This document shows, piece by piece, positions 34,921-42,193 of a DNA stretch of 48,976 nt. The DNA is taken from positions 1-48,976 of the forward strand of contig SFIM01000017.1 in the NCBI GenBank assembly GCA_004556155.1, given 5' to 3'. Every line of letters begins with the position of its first letter. The first letter of the stretch is position 1. The notes under the pieces are model-generated. The model had not been told where the DNA came from. It ran no database searches and saw only the letters and a list, made by a program, of their open reading frames with translations. The translations under genes were made by a program, and so were the position numbers. The stretch is from Clostridiales bacterium (GTDB taxonomy: Bacteria > Bacillota > Clostridia > Christensenellales > Aristaeellaceae).

Positions 34921-36812
34921 GCCTGGCCTCCTTCGCTGCCGTATACGCGCACCTCATAGATGCGTGCGGCGGGGAGTCCATTGGTGGCTCGGATTTCGAT
35001 GCGCACGGCGTCGCAGACGACGTTGTCAAAATCAATGCGATTGAGACGCTGGCAGTTTTCGCGCACCGCCCTGCGGGCAACCTCCTGACCGTCTCTGAGC
35101 AGCACAACGTCATAATCCCGCAGCAGTTCGGGCGGCACGCCGGGCAGCTGCTCCGCCTGACGCTTGGGGGACATGGTGATTTTCAGAGGCCGGGAAAGGT
35201 TGGTGTCCAGCGTCAATTGCACCTGGGCGACGGCATGTGCCTGCGGCAGCGTGAGCATCACGCTGGGCAGCCCCTCGGAAAGCGGAGCCGATTGCCACAC
35301 GTTGGAGTGGCCATCCACCATGCGGGTAACGCCGCTGAGCAGGTTGATTGCCTCGCAGCCGGGCGTTTCGCTGCTGGCGGATACCTGTGCGCCGTGAGCC
35401 AGGTCGTTGGGATCCTCATTGCCAAAGCCGGGCAGGTAGCAATCGTCCCGCAAAAGCTGCTGCTGCACCTCGCGGATATACTGCGAAGGCAGATCGCTCA
35501 GCTCACATCCATGCTGCAGAGCGATGGCTGCTGCCGTGCCCATGGCCTGGCCGCCCACCGCGCAGGTGGCAATGACGCGTGCCGAGGACATGGCCAGCTT
35601 GCTTGCGCCCAATGCGCGGCCCCCGGCCAGTAGATTGGGCACGTTACGCGAGATAAAGGAGCGAAGGGGGATGGTGTAGCAGCCGGGGAAGGCGTACATG
35701 AAGCTGGGGGGATTATCAAAATTGAACAGCCCGCCTACATGCACGTCCATGGGCCAGCCACCATAGGCGACGGCGTCGTCAAACACGCGGTTGCTGAGCA
35801 CATCGTTTTCATTGAGCATGTATAGCGCCTGCATGCGGCGGCTTTCGCGCATGCCGGGCAGCATGCCCACCCAGGCCAGCTCATAATTGTCCGCGCCGTG
35901 ATCGCCCTCGTTTTTGATGTGATTCCAGATGCCGTATACGCACTTGAGCACTTCGTCGCGGATGTCCTCGTATTCCGAGATGATATCCTCCTGGTGGCCG
36001 GGTACCTCGATCCACCAGTAGCCATACTCCAGGCAGTATTTCTCAATGGCCTTGTCACCCGCTACCTGGTGCGTTTCATCCAGCAGAGCGCTGCCTGTTT
36101 CATGCTGATCTACACTGTACAGTGAGCCTACGTTGCCGTGATGGCGGAAGCGCAGCTGATCTTCGGTGAAGTGATATACCTCGATGGGCGGCGTAAAGGG
36201 CACGGGATGATCGCGGCGCACAGCTTTGAAAAACAGCGTGTTGCCCATGCGCTGGTTATCGGCCTGATCCTGGGCGTGGGGTTCGTTGTAGGTAGCCTTA
36301 TCCTCGCGGCCGGTGGTGTAATCAGCCCCGGACATAAAGCCCAACGTCAGGTTGCCGGTGCAGTCAATGAAGATGCGGCCGGTGATGTGCCAGTGAATTT
36401 CAGTGGTGCCTTGATAACAGGTGATGCCGGTGATGCGCCCATCCTGCATGTCGCAGTCGTACATATCAGTATTCAAATAAACAGTCAGGTTCTTTTCCTG
36501 GCGCACACTGTTGTACAGCACGGCGTCCCAGACGGAAAAATTATAGTCTGGGTTTACGCGCTTGTTTTCCAGCAGGATTTCCTGAAAAATGCCGGTTTCT
36601 TCCAGATCGGGTTTGATATGATTGGCAGTTGCGCCGCATGCGCCTACGCGGATCTCGCTGCTGGCATTGCCGCCAAGCACAGGACGGGCGTGTATCAGTG
36701 CGGTTTTAACGCCCAGGCGCGCGCAAGCTTTAGCGGCGCAGATGCCTGTCATGCCGCCTCCGACAACCACCACGTCAAAATCCGCCGATTGATTTTTAGA
36801 ACGTATCGACAT
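34917..36812 (-). CDS. FAD-dependent oxidoreductase with C-terminal carbohydrate-binding-like domain
   Basis: A 631-residue enzyme of the FAD_oxidored family. Its Rossmann motif is VVVGGGMTGICAAKACARLG, followed by PVLGGNASSEIRVG, a box common in these putative sugar-acting flavoenzymes. FIDCTGNLTLG and ARVIATCAVGGQAMGTAAAIA complete the FAD site. The last roughly 140 residues form a separate beta-rich domain resembling discoidin-type carbohydrate-binding modules. No signal peptide is seen, so it acts in the cytoplasm. It leads a sugar-transport operon and likely oxidises or cleaves the imported glycan or a derivative. Substrate unknown. Confidence 0.85.
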   Translation of the reverse strand: MSIRSKNQSADFDVVVVGGGMTGICAAKACARLGVKTALIHARPVLGGNASSEIRVGACGATANHIKPDLEETGIFQEILLENKRVNPDYNFSVWDAVLYNSVRQEKNLTVYLNTDMYDCDMQDGRITGITCYQGTTEIHWHITGRIFIDCTGNLTLGFMSGADYTTGREDKATYNEPHAQDQADNQRMGNTLFFKAVRRDHPVPFTPPIEVYHFTEDQLRFRHHGNVGSLYSVDQHETGSALLDETHQVAGDKAIEKYCLEYGYWWIEVPGHQEDIISEYEDIRDEVLKCVYGIWNHIKNEGDHGADNYELAWVGMLPGMRESRRMQALYMLNENDVLSNRVFDDAVAYGGWPMDVHVGGLFNFDNPPSFMYAFPGCYTIPLRSFISRNVPNLLAGGRALGASKLAMSSARVIATCAVGGQAMGTAAAIALQHGCELSDLPSQYIREVQQQLLRDDCYLPGFGNEDPNDLAHGAQVSASSETPGCEAINLLSGVTRMVDGHSNVWQSAPLSEGLPSVMLTLPQAHAVAQVQLTLDTNLSRPLKITMSPKRQAEQLPGVPPELLRDYDVVLLRDGQEVARRAVRENCQRLNRIDFDNVVCDAVRIEIRATNGLPAARIYEVRVYGSEGGQA

Positions 36813-36859
36813 AACTTACACCTCATAAGATATCAATTGCGATGCTGATTACGGAATAT

Positions 36860-36888
36860 AAGATACAATTGTTTTGTAAATATGTCAA
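36860..36888 (-). promoter_or_regulatory. Promoter of the FAD enzyme-transporter operon
   Basis: On the minus strand TTGACA (36883-36888), 17 bases, TATCTT (36860-36865). The 8-bp palindrome ACAATTGT (36864-36871) overlaps the -10 box and may be an operator. Confidence 0.75.
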
Positions 36889-36911
36889 TAGAAATGCAAC
36901 ATAAATAATGC

Positions 36912-36955
36912 ATGTATCTAAAAATATTTGTTAATGATTTGTATGTATTTAAAAT
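36912..36955. promoter_or_regulatory. AT-rich divergent control region with direct repeats
   Basis: ATGTATCTAAAAAT (36912-36925) and ATGTATTTAAAAT (36943-36955) are near-identical direct repeats 31 bases apart, three helical turns, midway between the divergent promoters of the sugar operon and its GntR neighbour. The whole 219-base gap is much more AT-rich than its surroundings. The repeats are candidates for a regulator site or for UP-like elements. Confidence 0.4.
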
Positions 36956-36968
36956 TGAATACTAAATA

Positions 36969-36997
36969 TTGACAGCTATATAAAAGTCTGATACAAT
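36969..36997 (+). promoter_or_regulatory. Promoter of the GntR regulator gene
   Basis: TTGACA (36969-36974), 17 bases, TACAAT (36992-36997). An in-frame ATG at 36996 falls inside the -10 box and therefore cannot be the start. Confidence 0.85.
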
Positions 36998-37031
36998 GAC
37001 TGCATTCCATCAAGCAAAAGGAGAGAATCCC

Positions 37032-37754
37032 TTGGCTAAACGATATCAGGAGATTGTGGACTATATAAAAGAAAAGATTGATTCTACAGCTTGGCCTGTG
37101 GGGTATAAACTGCCGCGGGAGGTGGATCTGTGCACGGAGTTTGACGTGAGCCGCACCACCATTCGCCGGGCGCTGTCTGTGCTGGTGGCGGATGGACATC
37201 TACAGCGCGTTAAGGGCACGGGCACCTTCGTTACCCAGCCCAAGATCATCGAGAACACATCCATTTTTATTGAGAGCTTTGCCGAAGAGCTGCGCGAGCG
37301 CGGGCTGAGCGTGGTGACAGAGGTGCTTGAATTTCGTCCTATCGCGGCGGAAGGTTCTGTTGCCACACATTTGCAGGTTGCGCCGGGAGAGCAAGTGGTC
37401 AAGCTGTGCCGCTTACGTTATGCCGGCGGAAACTTTGATAAAGGCCCGATTGTGTTGACCACGTCCTATTTTCCCAATGATGTGGGCAAGATCATGATGC
37501 GTTATGATATGGAAAAGAATTCTGTGCGCCACCTGTGCCAGATGAACGGCATCATTCGCGCGCGCACGCAAAAGCGCCTGACAGCCGTGCAGCTGCCTGC
37601 GCGAGAGCGGCGGCTGCTGGGCGCGCAGGATAACGATTTGTTTATCTCTATTACCTCCGAAATCCGCGATATCAACGCTCGCTGCGTGGAGTATGTGGAA
37701 AGCTATTATCCTGTGGATCGTAATGAGTTCACCATTAGCACTCTATCGCATTGA
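37032..37754 (+). CDS. GntR-family transcriptional regulator (HutC/YvoA type)
   Basis: A 240-residue regulator. The N-terminal winged helix has KYKLPREVDLCTEF-like residues: GYKLPREVDLCTEFDVSRTT and then VKGTGTFV. The C-terminal UTRA effector domain begins near ELRERGLSV. I assign TTG at 37032 as start: AAGGAGA lies 8 bases upstream and the only earlier ATG is in the promoter. It is divergent from the FAD enzyme-transporter operon, so it very likely represses that operon in response to a sugar or sugar phosphate. The radical SAM gene follows on the same strand after 95 bases, with its own promoter. Confidence 0.92.
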   Translation: MAKRYQEIVDYIKEKIDSTAWPVGYKLPREVDLCTEFDVSRTTIRRALSVLVADGHLQRVKGTGTFVTQPKIIENTSIFIESFAEELRERGLSVVTEVLEFRPIAAEGSVATHLQVAPGEQVVKLCRLRYAGGNFDKGPIVLTTSYFPNDVGKIMMRYDMEKNSVRHLCQMNGIIRARTQKRLTAVQLPARERRLLGAQDNDLFISITSEIRDINARCVEYVESYYPVDRNEFTISTLSH

Positions 37755-37767
37755 CGCGGTTTCGTGC

Positions 37768-37796
37768 TTGTTTACAAGCGCTGCCTGTGATAAAAT
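37768..37796 (+). promoter_or_regulatory. Promoter of the radical SAM gene
   Basis: TTGTTT (37768-37773), 17 bases, TAAAAT (37791-37796), 53 bases before the start codon. Confidence 0.6.
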
Positions 37797-37849
37797 ACAG
37801 GCATGCCGGGCGAAGCGCCGTGCGCCGTCCGCAATGGGAGGAACAAAGG

Positions 37850-38977
37850 ATGAAGATTTCTAAACGCGACGCGCTGCTGTGGTTTCGCTTTTTTGCTCAG
37901 ATGCCTGAGGACGAGCCGCTGATGCCCCATCAGCGGGAGCTGGCATATGCTGTGATTGCACAGATTGAAACGGCGGCCGAGGCGCGCTTTGACAGCCTGA
38001 TGCGCGAGATTCCGCATTTGAAATCGCTAAACGGCCGTACCTACTATGTGGGCAGCGATGAAAAGTTTTCCAAGGGCTGCCGCTCCTGCCTGACCGGCAC
38101 AGGGCTGAGTGCCGTGCGAAAAACCAATAAATGCAATATGCAGTGCCCGTTCTGCTATGATTACGGCATGCTGGACTGCCAGGAGCCCATCGGCGAGGGC
38201 ATGTGGGAGATTGGCGGCACCAAGTTCCGCGAAGACGATATGGAACTGCTGCTATCTATCCAGAAGAAGCCCACGGGTATCGCCTATGTGTATCTGGAAC
38301 CGTTTATGGAAATTGAAAAGTACTACGGCGTGATCCGCACCTTCCATGCCGCGGGCGTGCATCAGCACATGTACACCAACGGAACCCTGGCTACGGAGGA
38401 GAATCTGCGCGCGCTGGGCGAGGCGGGACTGGATGAGCTGCGCTTCAATCTGGGCGCAAGCAACTGCGCCGACAAGGTGATCGAGGCCATGGCTATCGCC
38501 CGTAAGTACATTCCCTTCGTCGGCATCGAAACGCCTATGACGCCGGCCTTTTATGAGGGATTCCAGCGCAAAAAGGCGCAGATTTTCGCAGCTAAGTCTG
38601 ACTTTATCAACTGCGCTGAGCTGCATCTGAACGATAACAATCTGCAAAATTACGCCGGGGAAAACCTGTATATGTCCCGTCACGGCTATGTTTCGCCCAT
38701 TTGGAGCCGCGAATTGACGCTGAAGCTGATGCGGCAGGCAGATGAGGAAAACTGGGATATGCTGGTGCATGATTGCAGCAATCGCACCAAGTTTGCCCGT
38801 GATTTAAACCTGCGTGCCCATGAGGGCGGCTGGTTTGGCAGCAGCACCTATGGCTGCGAGTTTGAGCGCATTCCTTACGCCGCCTTCCTGCCCGTGCTGG
38901 AGGACGAGAGCTTCCGCTTCCTGGAGGAGGATGAAAAGCTGCCCTATGGCTATAATCCTGGGGATATTGTGCTGTAA
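37850..38977 (+). CDS. Radical SAM protein of unknown function
   Basis: A 375-residue enzyme with the radical SAM cluster motif CNMQCPFC (Cys95, Cys99, Cys102) that holds the 4Fe-4S cluster used to cleave S-adenosylmethionine. Just before it is a second Cys pair, KGCRSC (Cys77, Cys80). Downstream strands such as AYVYLEPFMEIEK and HQHMYTNGTLATEENL fit the TIM-barrel core. There are further Cys residues (NCAEL, HDCSN, YGCEF) but no obvious SPASM motif. I do not recognise the subfamily. The ATG at 37850 follows GGGAGG by 8 bases; an upstream extension is unsupported. It is followed after 11 bases by the chimeric regulator-permease gene, so the two are probably cotranscribed. Confidence 0.85.
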   Translation: MKISKRDALLWFRFFAQMPEDEPLMPHQRELAYAVIAQIETAAEARFDSLMREIPHLKSLNGRTYYVGSDEKFSKGCRSCLTGTGLSAVRKTNKCNMQCPFCYDYGMLDCQEPIGEGMWEIGGTKFREDDMELLLSIQKKPTGIAYVYLEPFMEIEKYYGVIRTFHAAGVHQHMYTNGTLATEENLRALGEAGLDELRFNLGASNCADKVIEAMAIARKYIPFVGIETPMTPAFYEGFQRKKAQIFAAKSDFINCAELHLNDNNLQNYAGENLYMSRHGYVSPIWSRELTLKLMRQADEENWDMLVHDCSNRTKFARDLNLRAHEGGWFGSSTYGCEFERIPYAAFLPVLEDESFRFLEEDEKLPYGYNPGDIVL

Positions 38978-38988
38978 GGGGGCCATGC

Positions 38989-40038
38989 ATGACCGTTCAA
39001 AAGGATTTGAAGGAACGGCTGATTGACGATATTGAAAAGCTGCCTGCGCATACCAAGCTGCCCTCGCGCACCGAACTGAGCGCGCAGTATTACGTCAGCC
39101 GGCAGACAATGGACGTGGTGATTAACACCCTGTGCCGCGAAGGATATCTATATGCCCTGCGCGGAGCGGGCACCTATGTGGCGGATCCCGCGGCCAATAT
39201 TGTGATGGGCGGCGGACTGACGCGCCGCACTATCGGCCTGGTGCTGCCTACCTACGGCATTAACATATCGCCGCAATTGGAAAAAGGCGCGGTAGAGGAA
39301 GCTGCGCGCCATGGGTTGAACGTGGTGTGCTGCGTAACGGATCATAATGATCGCAAGCAGATGAGCCATTTGCGCCGGCTGGTCAACAGCAACTGCGCGG
39401 GCGTATTGACCATGGCCCCCGACGGCTCGGATGGCCGGGATATGGCGGCGCTTTTGCATGCCGCGCGCGTGCCGGTGGTGTGGCTGCTGTCCAAGCCAAA
39501 ATCCGAGTACGACGCGCCGGTGATTCAGTACAACGATATCAGCGTCAGCACCCTATCCGTGCAGCATCTGTACAACCAGGGGTATCGGCGCATCGGCTAT
39601 GTGTGCAATCACATCAGCGCGCAGCCCGGCATGCCCAATATGGGGCTGGCGGCGGCGCTGCGAATGCTGAATTTGCCCATCGATCCGGCCTGGACGCTGC
39701 AAATGCACGCAACGGACGAAATCTTTATCGAGCAGGTGGCGCGCATGCTGTCCCATCCCAACCGCCCCGATGCGCTGACTTGTTTTAATGATACCGTTGC
39801 GGCCAGTGTGTATGAAGCGGCGCGGCGCGCGGGATTGCGCGTTGGGGCTGATCTTGGCGTGATTGGCAAGGATAAGACCTTTACCGTGGGCTTGCAGGCC
39901 TTCATTCAGGAAAATACCACCAACTGGGTCAACATGGCCGCTGCCACGGTGCTGGGCTTGATTCCTGTGCTGATCCTGTTTTTGAGCTTCCAGAAAACCT
40001 TTATCGCTGGCATGACCAGCGGCGCCGTCAAGGCGTAA
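38989..40038 (+). CDS. Chimeric gene: GntR/LacI-type regulator fused to the C-terminal end of a sugar ABC permease
   Basis: A single 349-residue open frame with two unrelated parts. Residues 1-75 are a GntR-type winged helix (LPSRTELSAQYYVSRQTMD, GAGTYVADP). Residues 80-293 are a LacI-type periplasmic-binding effector domain (TIGLVLPTYG, GYRRIGYV, ALTCFNDTVAASVYEAARRA, LGVIG). That domain stops where the family normally continues for about 60 residues. From residue 294 (about base 39868) the sequence is KDKTFTVGLQAFIQ, a membrane helix AAATVLGLIPVLILFLSF and QKTFIAGMTSGAVKA, the characteristic end of MalG-type permeases. The likely origin is a deletion removing the regulator end, a binding protein and most of the permeases. 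Whether the product still works is unknown; assembly error is possible. Confidence 0.85.
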   Translation: MTVQKDLKERLIDDIEKLPAHTKLPSRTELSAQYYVSRQTMDVVINTLCREGYLYALRGAGTYVADPAANIVMGGGLTRRTIGLVLPTYGINISPQLEKGAVEEAARHGLNVVCCVTDHNDRKQMSHLRRLVNSNCAGVLTMAPDGSDGRDMAALLHAARVPVVWLLSKPKSEYDAPVIQYNDISVSTLSVQHLYNQGYRRIGYVCNHISAQPGMPNMGLAAALRMLNLPIDPAWTLQMHATDEIFIEQVARMLSHPNRPDALTCFNDTVAASVYEAARRAGLRVGADLGVIGKDKTFTVGLQAFIQENTTNWVNMAAATVLGLIPVLILFLSFQKTFIAGMTSGAVKA

Positions 40039-40066
40039 TCGTATAGAAAAGGAAAAAGTAAACCAT

Positions 40067-40879
40067 ATGAAAAAACTTGCATTGTACATGTCCTCTACCC
40101 ACATGCCGCAAAAGGCGGATTGGCTCTCCTGCGTAACGGTTGCGGCGGACGCCGGCTTTGACGGGCTGGAGCTGTTTGGCGCTCGCTACACGCGCGAGGC
40201 CGATATGACCCCGGATCAGCTGGACGCGATTGCCCGCGCCGCGCGGGCGCGCAATTTGACACTGTCGGGCCATCCCTGGGTGGAATGGGGCGATCTGCCG
40301 CTGGCTGCGCTTTTGCCCAGGCTTGACCGGCTGTGCGATGACTGCGCACGGCTGGGTGAGCGCGAAGTGGTACTGCATATGGATTTTCTTTCGCACCGGC
40401 AAAACGGGGGCATGGAGCGGCTCTTTGCGGCGATTGACCGCATGTATCCTATCCTGCAAAGGGAGGGGATGACCCTGATGATGGAGAACGTGCCGGCGCA
40501 CGGCATCCGTGAGCTGGGCTCTGAAACCGAAGATTTTACGCAGCTGTTTGCCCGCTATGCCGATGAAACTGGCCCGGTGCAGATGAACATCGACAGCGGC
40601 CATGCTTATATTATGAACATGGCGGAGACGCTTTCTCAGCGCTTTGGCAGCCGCTGGCGCTATGCGCATATTGACGATAACGACGGCGTGGAGGATTCGC
40701 ATGTTGCGCCTGGCGAGGGCACGCTTGACTTTGCGGCCTTTGCCGCCTGTGCCGCGCAGGCGGGCTATCAGGGGCCGCTGATGATGGAATATGCCATGGG
40801 CAAGGTGGCGTTTGGCATGCAGGCGCTGCGCGATGCATACGGCGCGCAAGGCTATGATCTGCATGCGCTCAAGCTGTAA
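40067..40879 (+). CDS. Sugar phosphate isomerase/epimerase (xylose isomerase-like TIM barrel)
   Basis: A 270-residue TIM-barrel protein of the AP_endonuc_2 family. Metal- and substrate-binding residues are expected in GLELFGARYT, LHMDFLSH, LMMENVPAHG, MNIDSGHAY, RYAHIDDNDG and LMMEYAMGKVA, the usual Glu/Asp/His ligands at the barrel mouth. Members isomerise or epimerise keto sugars or inositol derivatives. It lies 28 bases after the chimeric gene and before a hairpin. In the inferred ancestral operon it would have been downstream of the sugar transporter whose permease tail survives. The ribosome site, AAAGGAAAAAG, is moderate. Confidence 0.88.
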   Translation: MKKLALYMSSTHMPQKADWLSCVTVAADAGFDGLELFGARYTREADMTPDQLDAIARAARARNLTLSGHPWVEWGDLPLAALLPRLDRLCDDCARLGEREVVLHMDFLSHRQNGGMERLFAAIDRMYPILQREGMTLMMENVPAHGIRELGSETEDFTQLFARYADETGPVQMNIDSGHAYIMNMAETLSQRFGSRWRYAHIDDNDGVEDSHVAPGEGTLDFAAFAACAAQAGYQGPLMMEYAMGKVAFGMQALRDAYGAQGYDLHALKL

Positions 40880-40898
40880 GATATTGCTATTATGATAA

Positions 40899-40932
40899 CT
40901 CCCCCGTCTGTTGCAATGAACGGACGGGGGAG
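40899..40932. terminator. Hairpin between convergent isomerase and metallopeptidase genes
   Basis: CTCCCCCGTC (40899-40908) pairs perfectly with GACGGGGGAG (40923-40932). It lies 20 bases after the isomerase stop and 4 bases before the stop of the convergent YgjP-like gene. The flanking T-content is modest on both strands (CTCTTAT; TTATCATAAT). Confidence 0.65.
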
Positions 40933-40935
40933 CTC

Positions 40936-41655
40936 TTATCGCAGCCATTGGGCTGCGTTTTGCTTTAAAACGAGCCTGCACTGCGGCCAATCGGGCGCTA
41001 ACCTGGACAGCAGGGCGTAAAAGCCGCTGCCGTGGTTGGGATAAATCAGGTGGCACAGCTCATGCGTAACGACCATGCGGATGCATGCTGGCGGGGCCTG
41101 GATCAGCCTGCGATTGAGGGTGATAACGCCCTTTTGCGGCATGCAGGAACCCCAGCGGCTTTTCATATCTCGAATGCGTAGCGCAGGCTTGGCCGCGCCT
41201 AAATGGGCGAATGGGGGATAGGCTGCGTCCAGCGCGGCGGAAAATACGGACTGACATTGGCTGCCGATAAAACTCTCCGTCAGGCGTTTGCGGGCGGCAG
41301 AGTCCGCCGGATGCCGCAGGCGCAGCAGCAACGTATCATCCTGCCATACTGCCTCGTCGCGCGTGCCCTGCACAGCGCGCAGCGTTACGCTGCGGCCAAG
41401 CAACTGGATGACTTCGCCATCTGCATATGTGCGCGGTGTGGGAGCCATGGCGGATTGCGCCTGCTGGATGGCAAGAATCTGCTTCGATTTGCTGGCTACA
41501 AAAGCATCGATCAATGTACGGCTTGTCCCAAAGGGCGCGGAAACATAGACGCTGCCGTCCGGGCGAATGCGCAGATTGACGTTCTTGATGGGCTTTTCTT
41601 CCAGCGTGTAGTGAAGGTGCTGATCCTGCACCCGTACGGTGCGTTCCGTTTTCAC
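40936..41655 (-). CDS. YgjP-like (SprT-type) zinc metallopeptidase
   Basis: A 239-residue protein of the YgjP/DUF45 family. The zinc motif is THELCHLIYPNHGSGF (HExxH, with a third His), preceded by RDMKSRWGSC, the other landmark. The N-terminal half opens LHYTLEEKPIKNVNLRIRPDGSVYVSAP. Biological substrates are unknown; some homologues lie in restriction-system loci, but this one is solitary. Start is GTG at 41655 with AAAGGAG about 11 bases upstream; the nearby ATG is out of frame. Transcribed from a TTGACA-18-TATAAT promoter. Confidence 0.9.
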   Translation of the reverse strand: MKTERTVRVQDQHLHYTLEEKPIKNVNLRIRPDGSVYVSAPFGTSRTLIDAFVASKSKQILAIQQAQSAMAPTPRTYADGEVIQLLGRSVTLRAVQGTRDEAVWQDDTLLLRLRHPADSAARKRLTESFIGSQCQSVFSAALDAAYPPFAHLGAAKPALRIRDMKSRWGSCMPQKGVITLNRRLIQAPPACIRMVVTHELCHLIYPNHGSGFYALLSRLAPDWPQCRLVLKQNAAQWLR

Positions 41656-41693
41656 GCGTATTCATTCTCCTTTTTCCAGCGGAATTACGGCGT

Positions 41694-41723
41694 ATTATAG
41701 CATGCGGCGTTAAATTGTGTCAA
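41694..41723 (-). promoter_or_regulatory. Promoter of the YgjP-like gene
   Basis: On the minus strand TTGACA (41718-41723), 18 bases, TATAAT (41694-41699). Confidence 0.85.
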
Positions 41724-41768
41724 AAAGATAAAATGTATAATCCGTCCGACAAAAATACATCAAAGGGG

Positions 41769-41797
41769 TTTACAGAATCTTGCAGAGGGAGTATAAT
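41769..41797 (+). promoter_or_regulatory. Promoter of the PII-like/antiporter operon
   Basis: TTTACA (41769-41774), 17 bases, TATAAT (41792-41797), 37 bases before the start codon at 41835. Confidence 0.85.
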
Positions 41798-41834
41798 TGC
41801 CCCGTTCTGATAGAAGAAACGGAGGCAATGCAAG

Positions 41835-42191
41835 ATGAAACTGCTGATTTACATCACCAACAATACGCAGCACGTCTATCCGATCCTGGCCTCCATGCTG
41901 GAGCAGCACATTGGCGGGGCGACCGTGGTGGACTGCGAGGGCATGCTGCGCGCCATTTCTGAAACGTCCAGCGAGCCGCCACCGATTTTCGGCTCTCTGC
42001 GCGCTTTCCTTAATCCTACCCAGCAGAACGGCAAGATGATCTTTGCCGCCCTGCAGGATGATCAGGTGCCTGTGGCTAAGCGCATTATCCATGCGGTGGC
42101 CGGCAACCTGACCGAGGCCAACCATGGCGTGCTCTTTACCGTTCCCATCGACGATGCGGAGCTGACGGATACGCACGAAGCGAGGCGCTGA
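41835..42191 (+). CDS. Small PII/CutA-like protein upstream of a cation/proton antiporter
   Basis: A 118-residue protein with no named family that I can confirm. Its predicted pattern is that of a ferredoxin-like PII fold: strand KLLIYITNN, helix VYPILASMLEQHI, strand GATVVDCEGM, a long exposed loop (SETSSEPPPIFGSL), strand NGKMIFAAL, helix PVAKRIIHAVAGNL and strand GVLFTVPI. It ends 2 bases before the antiporter gene, and the two share one promoter. PII-like proteins in comparable positions control transporters by binding nucleotides. By analogy this one may gate the antiporter, an inference from fold pattern and context only. The ATG has GGAGG 9 bases upstream. Confidence 0.6.
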   Translation: MKLLIYITNNTQHVYPILASMLEQHIGGATVVDCEGMLRAISETSSEPPPIFGSLRAFLNPTQQNGKMIFAALQDDQVPVAKRIIHAVAGNLTEANHGVLFTVPIDDAELTDTHEARR

Positions 42192-42193
42192 AA

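Noticed and set aside
36996..37031. ATG at 36996 as start of the GntR regulator
   Set aside because: The codon is part of the -10 box TACAAT(G), so it lies upstream of the transcript start; TTG at 37032 has a good ribosome site.
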